This document shows positions 58,340 through 64,000 of a DNA stretch of 64,000 nucleotides, in pieces; position 1 is the stretch's first letter; each line of letters starts with the position of its first letter. Position numbers and translations under genes: made by a program. Origin of the DNA: Whalleya microplaca (lineage: Eukaryota > Ascomycota > Sordariomycetes > Xylariales > Xylariaceae); NCBI GenBank assembly GCA_022497155.1, contig MU385717.1, forward strand, positions 186,001 to 250,000, read 5' to 3'. A model generated the notes under the pieces. The model was not told the origin of the DNA. It ran no database searches and saw only the letters and a list, made by a program, of their open reading frames with translations.

Positions 58340-60302
58340 ATGGCCGCAGACCATGCAGATATAGCGACAACTTACCGGCAACTCTATATTGCACAGTTTG
58401 AGGAGGAGTTGTTAGCGGGTACCAGGAAACCCTTTCTGGTTCCCTATTTCTTTCTCGGCGTTTGGATCATACCAACCCTTTACCTCGCCATTCCGCACAA
58501 AAATCGGCCATGGCTGTACCGAGCACGGTGGCTTGTTCTCGCCTTCGTTGTAATGTTCAACTTGAATCTCATACTGAACCACTCGAGCTTTAACTTTGCT
58601 TCGGCATATGGTGCCGGCCTACTGCCTGCATGGGGCATTATATGGAATTTTGCTTTACTTGTCTGGACGAGACCACAGTGGGACGCTAAGAGGGTAGAGA
58701 TCAGGAGGAAGAGGAAGGGCACCGAAAGGGATTCAGATGAAAATGCAAACACTGAATTTTTATCCGAGACCAGGGAGACGGGCCATGCTCCTAAGACAGC
58801 AAGTGAGGAGCAAAGCTCGCTTGCTAGTGTCACTGCTAGATTGAACGGGAATGCCACTCAAGAAGACTCTGGAAAATGGGCAAATTCGACTCAATCATCT
58901 GGTGTACAGGTTAATGGACATGCGCCTAACGGAGCCTCACGTGCTGGCATGAGAGAGAGGCAGGTGGATAATAAAGCGATGAGCCCACCCACGGAATCCG
59001 CATATACGCCGGAAGAAGAGAAGGAGTTGAAGAAGTATTTAGCTTCACTCAAGAAACGCCATAATGATCAGGAACCGGAAGTCGATCTTCACAAGCTAGC
59101 AGCTGAACAAGAATTCGAGTATTACTGGCAAGAATACCCAGCCAATTCCTCGTTTTGGACACGCCTGGACTGGGCCTTCGACATCGTTAGCACTATGCGC
59201 ATGACAGGTAAGTAGACCGACTTTTTCATCGAAGACACCAAGATGCGGGCAAAGAGGACTAGATCTAATATTCTCAGGTTGGAACTGGTCGATATCATGT
59301 CTACCCCCTTACGAGCCGCCTCCCAAAATCGGCGACTACCAGCTCCCCTTGAGCGTCGGCGCGCACAAAAGCAAACAAGGCTTCACACGCCCTGTCTCCT
59401 ATAAAGAGTTCTTCCTCTCGCGCCTCCTCATCGTCATCCCCAGTTACCTAGTTTTGGACTTCGTCGCAATGCGCATGACCTTGGACCCGTACTTCATCAT
59501 CGGCCCTCCCCCGTACCCGCTTACCCATCTGCACCCTCCCCATCTCCCACCGCACCTCGCCACCCTGCACCCAATCCTACTCTCAGCGCAACGCACAGCG
59601 CTCGCCTTCATCGGCATCATCGCCGCCCTGCAACTAGTCTGGAACGCAGGCCAACTAACCCTGGCCTTCCTCCCACCCCTGCCCCAACTCTTCCGCCTGC
59701 GCGCCCACCCCTGGCACCTGGCCTCGCTCTCCGGGTCCTTCAGCCAGGTGCTCGACCGCGGGCTCGCCGGGTTCTGGGGCGCGTGGTGGCACCAATCTTT
59801 CCGCTTCGGGTTCTCGGCGCCGACGGCGTGGCTGCAGCGGCAGGGCTACGTGACCGCGCGGGGCCAGGTACGCGCCGTCGGCGCCGCCCTCGCGTTCCTG
59901 CAGTCCGGCGCCCTGCACGCGGCGGGGAGCTACGCCACCGTGCCCGCGGGCGCGCGGTGGTGGCTGCCGCCGCTGTTCTTCGCGCTCGCGGGCGTCGGGT
60001 CCGTGGTGCAGGGGTGGCTTGCGCGGGTGGTGTTTGGTGCGTGGATTCGGCGCCTGCCGCGGTGGGTGAGGAGGCTGGGGAATCTGCTGTTCGTGACGGT
60101 GTGGTTGTGGGCTACGAGCTGGACGCTGCTGGATGATTTCGGCCGTTGTGGGCTCTGGCTCTACGAGCCCGTGCCGGTGTCCGTGTTTCGGGCGCTTGGG
60201 TTCGGGCCCGTGGAGGACCGGAGGGTTTGGAGGTATGATTGGGATTTTTTTCCGCGGTGGCATACGGGGAGGCATTGGTGGGAGAGTGGGCTGAGCGTTT
60301 GA
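58340..60302 (+). CDS. Wax-synthase-type MBOAT acyltransferase
   Basis: Two exons, 58340-59207 and 59278-60302, give 630 residues; a 70-nt intron joins RMTG to WNWSISCLPPY in phase. N-terminal spans (about 30-115) include WIIPTLYLAIPHKNRPWLYR. Residues about 120-235 are hydrophilic, Ser/Thr/Asn-rich and probably disordered (RRKRKGTERDSDENANTEFL). The catalytic half holds DFVAMRM, the MBOAT_2 motif GFWGAWWHQSFRFGFSAP and the presumed active histidine in SGALHAAGSY. Family members transfer acyl groups to alcohols or sterol/terpenoid hydroxyls at the ER; the fungal set also serves secondary metabolism. The substrate here is unknown. The C-terminus is strongly basic and Trp-rich. The gene ends 98 bases from the convergent TERT stop. 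Confidence 0.88.
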
Positions 60303-60399
60303 TTTGTTCATACGTAGGGGACGAGTGTTTGGGGCTTAGAGGATGCAATTGGGTATCATTGTATATACACTACACTACTCAGTCAAGATACAATCCTAG
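60303..60399. other. 97-bp convergent gap between acyltransferase and TERT
   Basis: The two stop codons face each other with only 97 bases between, so the 3' UTRs almost certainly overlap as complementary transcripts. Confidence 0.7.
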
Positions 60400-63300
60400 C
60401 TAGCTCTGAATCTTGGCTACCTGAGCTACCCGCCCCTGACATATATCTCTGTGTAGACTCAATTTCCCGATCTCGGACTTGAGCCAACTGAGAATATCGC
60501 CGTATTTAGATTGCTTCCGCGTCAAGACGTTGTGAAATGCGATATATGCAAGCCTGGGTCATTAGTAACCATAACAGAAGAGAGAGAGAGAGCATGCATT
60601 ATACTCACCAAGACATCTCCATCTTCTTGATGTCGCAGGTGTAACCCGGGTACCTTCGTTTCCGGGTCTTGCTAATCAGAAGCATATAAGCCATGTCGAT
60701 GAGCTTCGAAATCGTCACTGTTCAGAAGAATTAGTGCGTTAAGCTTTGGGAGGGGCCAACACTTCAGATCGGACGAAGCGTACCGGTAACAAGTCCTGCA
60801 GAAGGCTGCTTCTGCGTGGGCAGACAGCGAATATATGCCCACATTTTGGCGGCGGTTTCAGAGAATGCATTGTAGATGTTGCTCAACATGGTTGTTGCTG
60901 AGTTAAGCTCTGAATCGTAAAACATAAGATGGCTCTGTATCTTGAAGGCATCTACATAGATATGTTAGTAATACGCTGAATACATTGTCGAGTGAACTGA
61001 ACTTACTGAATACTTTCCGCTGGAACGTCTGCCCCGGTGTGCGAGAATACTCCACCGTGAGAGAGTTGTATATACCTAGTAGTGTTAATCATCGCGATTC
61101 GAAGATAGCATATAGATAACCTACCTGTATCGCTTTCCTTCTCTCGATTTCGCGTGATATCCAGCGTCTTGCAGTCGATGGCAGTCCCGCAGTAGGGGAA
61201 CCTCTGGTCTGAACCGACCTTTGCGATAACCTCCCCGCCAATTTCTAAATCGAAGTTCACAAGAGTCTTTCGCGGATTTACCGTAACACCATACTCTGGT
61301 ACACCACGGTGCATCGTCTCCACGAAACGCACGGCTTTGGATTTATCTGTGGTGATGAGAAGAAAGTCATCGATCAGTCGCAAGAGTAGACAATCTCCAT
61401 TTTCAGAATTCAGGAACGGCAGGACGTGGATTTCCAGATCAGCATAGAAATAGTTGCAAAGCGTCGAAGACAACACGGATCCCTGCGGAATGCCTTCCTT
61501 CTGTCTGTAGAACTTCTTCCCAATCTTTACGAGATTTTGCTGGATGTGAGATGCTACTAGCTGGAGCAACTCGCTGGTCTCGTAATGCTTCTTCCAGAGA
61601 TCCACAAATACAGTATTTCTTCTAGTGGTAACCCGACCGGATTCAAGAAGGTCGAATAATGTGGAGTTATCACGGTAGCTCGTTGCTACTGAAGGCCATT
61701 TTTTGACTGGCTTCACTGTAGACGTGCGGCCTGATTGTCCTATGAAACTGGGTGAAACTTCGACATAATTCGACACGCGGTATTGACGTTGTTGGGGTAT
61801 CGAGTCGAGCAGGCCGACTATGGCTGCCTGAGGGATTGTGTCGAAAGCTGACTGCACGTCGACCTTTGCAAAATAGAGCTTCTTAGGTGACTGGCTCATT
61901 CTAAATTTGAAATCCTTGACACGCTTGTATATGTCTCCCACGGAAAACATAGTCGCTGCTAACTTCCCAGGGTTTATAGCCTATTTAGATTAGTGGTCTG
62001 TTCTTAAAAACACAACACACATGCTCTTACCTTTTCTAGCTGAAGGACTGTGTGTGCTGGTGCTAGAATCTTGTTGATGCCGGGCCCTAGGTGCTTCGGG
62101 TTTCCCCGTACAGCGGCTTTCCTACGCAGATTCATGATCGGCCGCATACCAGTTTCTTTGGGCAACAATCGAGCTGAACTGAACCCAAGAGCTCGAGAGT
62201 CGAGGATTTTCTGAGCATCGTCGAGCTTAACTTCCGAGAGCATCTTGCTTTTCAGAGTCGTAATTGAAGGCTCTGCTACATAGCGCCATATGTCGTGACG
62301 AAAGAAAAATAGTCGATACTTGTGAGTGTTTGACTCTGTGACATAGAAATTACTGCGAATCAGGGGTATCATAATCGAATCGAACAAGAAGTACAAAAAC
62401 TCGAAATAGAGTTCGCGACGCTTCTGTATATCGGTCTGGGATGTCTTAGTTGACCTTAACCATGGCGGTGAAAGCCAGCTTATGTCGGTAATCTTTGCTT
62501 CGTTAGTAGTGCTCATGACAAAAGTGAGCTATAAGATATCTGACCTTCATACCCTGCATCACTTCATGAAGTGACATCGCTTCAAAACGCCTCAATGATA
62601 TGAATTGGTCCACCTTCTTGAGGAACATGTTCTTATTCACGTCCGCAACAGATTCAGGGCCCCAGAACTCACTGGGCACTATCTTCTTCAAGACAGCTTG
62701 GCAGAAGGCAGATACTGTGGCAGGTGGAGTTGCCAGGTCTACAATTGACGGGACATGGCTCTGTTGCGATGAGGGACGTAAAACTTGTGAATGTGACGCT
62801 GTCTTTTTCCGCATCGCCTTGGACTTCCGCGCAGGTCTACGCGATCCAGTCTCAGCTGGCTCAAGTTCTCGTCGACCAAGTGAGGCATGAACCTGCCCAA
62901 TGTCAGTAAAGTCCATAGCTTTCACGGAATTTCATGCATACAGGACAGTAGTGCTGGAGGAGCTTTGAATAGGAACAACGTTGATGCAAAATCTGCAATT
63001 TTCGCACCAGCTCTGTTGCGCTGCCTCTCAACCTTTTGGGCGTCTGGATGCGAACAGCCGGGTCGCCAAGTCTACCAAACTTCCCAAATATCTCCTCTTC
63101 TCTCAAGGTGTAATCTTTCAACCGCTGAGACGTTTCCTTGAAGTCGACTTTCGAGGTGAAGACATTGTGGAGCCCAAATTGACGTGGAAAGATATACATC
63201 ATGACTCTCAGGGTGTGAAGGTCATTCTGACGAGTCGTTTGTTTCTCTTCCTCCGCCGTATGCTCTTGGTCTTCAGCAAGATGGCGATAAGGAGATCGAT

Positions 63301-64000
63301 TGAGCACATCTACTCTACTGTCAGCACCTGCTACTTATATGGACATAAATCACTCACGAATATGCCTTAGACCAAAATGTACGAGCCCGCGAGCATTCAG
63401 AGTAGCTCTGGCGTATAGCATACGGTTGCGGACAAAAACAATGTCTGACGGGGATTTGACAGGCTCGCTAGCGCCTGTTTCTCGAGGCTCCTTGGAATTA
63501 CAGATCTCAACATCTGACAAGGGTTTCCCTAATTTTCATGAGTACGTAGACTACAATATAACTTGATATGAAGATACCCACCACTAATCTGGCAAAAACT
63601 ATTGTCGGCCGCGTTGACAGGCATAAAAATTGCGCAGTCAAGAAGCAGGCCCATCATGATACGTTCGCCTGACTCGCCCATTAACCCAAGAAGCTGCGGC
63701 CATGGCGACTCTTTCAGCCTCTCAACATGCGGGTTGCGATGAACAGAATGTAGACCTAAGCCACGATCTTTGCGATAGCCGTCGCAGAGTAAGTGTTTCG
63801 GCCATTTGCTAGTCTTCTCTCTGGAGAATAAAGTTCTGACGACATATTCCACCATCTAACCAATAGTAGTTTGTCAGCAAGGTCTCAATTAGGGGAAGTT
63901 CTCCTTTATTTTGTATGTGCAACTATAAAGGGGTTCTTACAAGTGACTGTGACTCGGCAAAACCTGCTATGCCATTAGATAGAGTGACATAGGACTCGTC
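60400..64000 (-). CDS. TERT: Telomerase reverse transcriptase (5' end beyond the window)
   Basis: Partial gene, 1012 residues in eleven exons: 64000-63941 (partial), 63855-63582, 63528-63358, 63309-62942, 62892-62545, 62492-62031, 61980-61125, 61075-61007, 60951-60784, 60717-60609, 60553-60400. TERT copies its RNA template onto chromosome ends. Visible parts in order: TEN/GQ region (YVTLSNGIAGF, PWPQLLGLMGESGERIMMG), RNA-binding domain (FVRNRMLYARA, MYIFPRQFGLHNVFTSKVD, FWG, T motif MQGMKITDISWL), motif 1 FFFRHDIWRYV, motif 2 RLLPKETGMRPIMNLRRK, motif A YFAKVDVQSAFDTIP, B' GIPQGSVLSSTLCNYFYADL, C LLRLIDDFLLIT, motif D/E region with FPYCG, and the C-terminal extension (LTVEYSRTPGQTFQRKVFNA). 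All three catalytic aspartates are present. The intron before motif T ends in the less usual acceptor CAAAG. The N-terminus and start lie past 64000. Confidence 0.97.

Noticed and set aside
59655..60311. 218-codon Pro/Arg/Gln-rich antisense frame
   Set aside because: Mirror of the GC-rich acyltransferase exon; typical shadow composition.

Overview
The window is nuclear DNA of a filamentous ascomycete (Pezizomycotina, most likely a Sordariomycete). The reasons are genes with many short introns (48-85 nt, GT..AG, CTRAY branch points), long AT-rich gene-poor spacers, and typical fungal housekeeping genes. I rebuilt exon-intron structures by hand from splice signals and reading-frame continuity; none is confirmed by transcripts.

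Left part (1-25.6 kb): an 8-cysteine single-pass membrane protein (1262-2099, -), two unrecognised small proteins (5085-5591 and 7885-8352, -), and then the most distinctive locus. This is an NCS1-type permease (11200-13364, -) divergent from a large fusion protein (14157-17244, +) with an N-terminal hydantoinase/oxoprolinase A part and a C-terminal part of the former DUF917 (S-methyl-thiohydantoin desulfurase-like) family. Their shared 0.8 kb promoter holds five AGATAA sites, which suggests a small nitrogen-regulated module that takes up and processes hydantoin-type compounds. Next come a 1043-residue disordered protein (18147-21345, -), a tRNA-Glu-derived SINE-like relic (about 22218-22380), ribosomal protein uL5/RPL11 (23157-23813, -) and mitochondrial pyruvate carrier MPC1 (24762-25553, +).

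Middle part (25.6-47.5 kb): a 4.2 kb spacer, pyruvate carboxylase (29759-33972, +, ten exons including two micro-exons of 8 and 12 nt), clathrin heavy chain (35552-40810, -), a DUF1640/CCDC90-type mitochondrial coiled-coil protein (42825-43768, +) and a NEDD8-specific Ulp1-type protease (46424-47413, -). MPC1 and pyruvate carboxylase are neighbours in pyruvate metabolism, but 4.2 kb separates them and no co-regulation is visible.

Right part (47.5-64 kb): SLX9 (50396-51062, -), a GPH-family sucrose/alpha-glucoside transporter (51555-53501, -), ATP phosphoribosyltransferase HIS1 (54853-56100, +) with Gcn4/CPC1-type TGACTC sites, a small two-span membrane protein (56673-57298, +), a wax-synthase-type MBOAT acyltransferase with an inserted disordered segment (58340-60302, +) and the telomerase reverse transcriptase TERT (60400 to beyond 64000, -), whose N-terminus lies outside the window.

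Apart from the tRNA-like relic I found no tRNA, rRNA or CRISPR. No intact transposon was seen. Simple repeats and a recurring palindrome TACCTAGGTA lie in the spacers.
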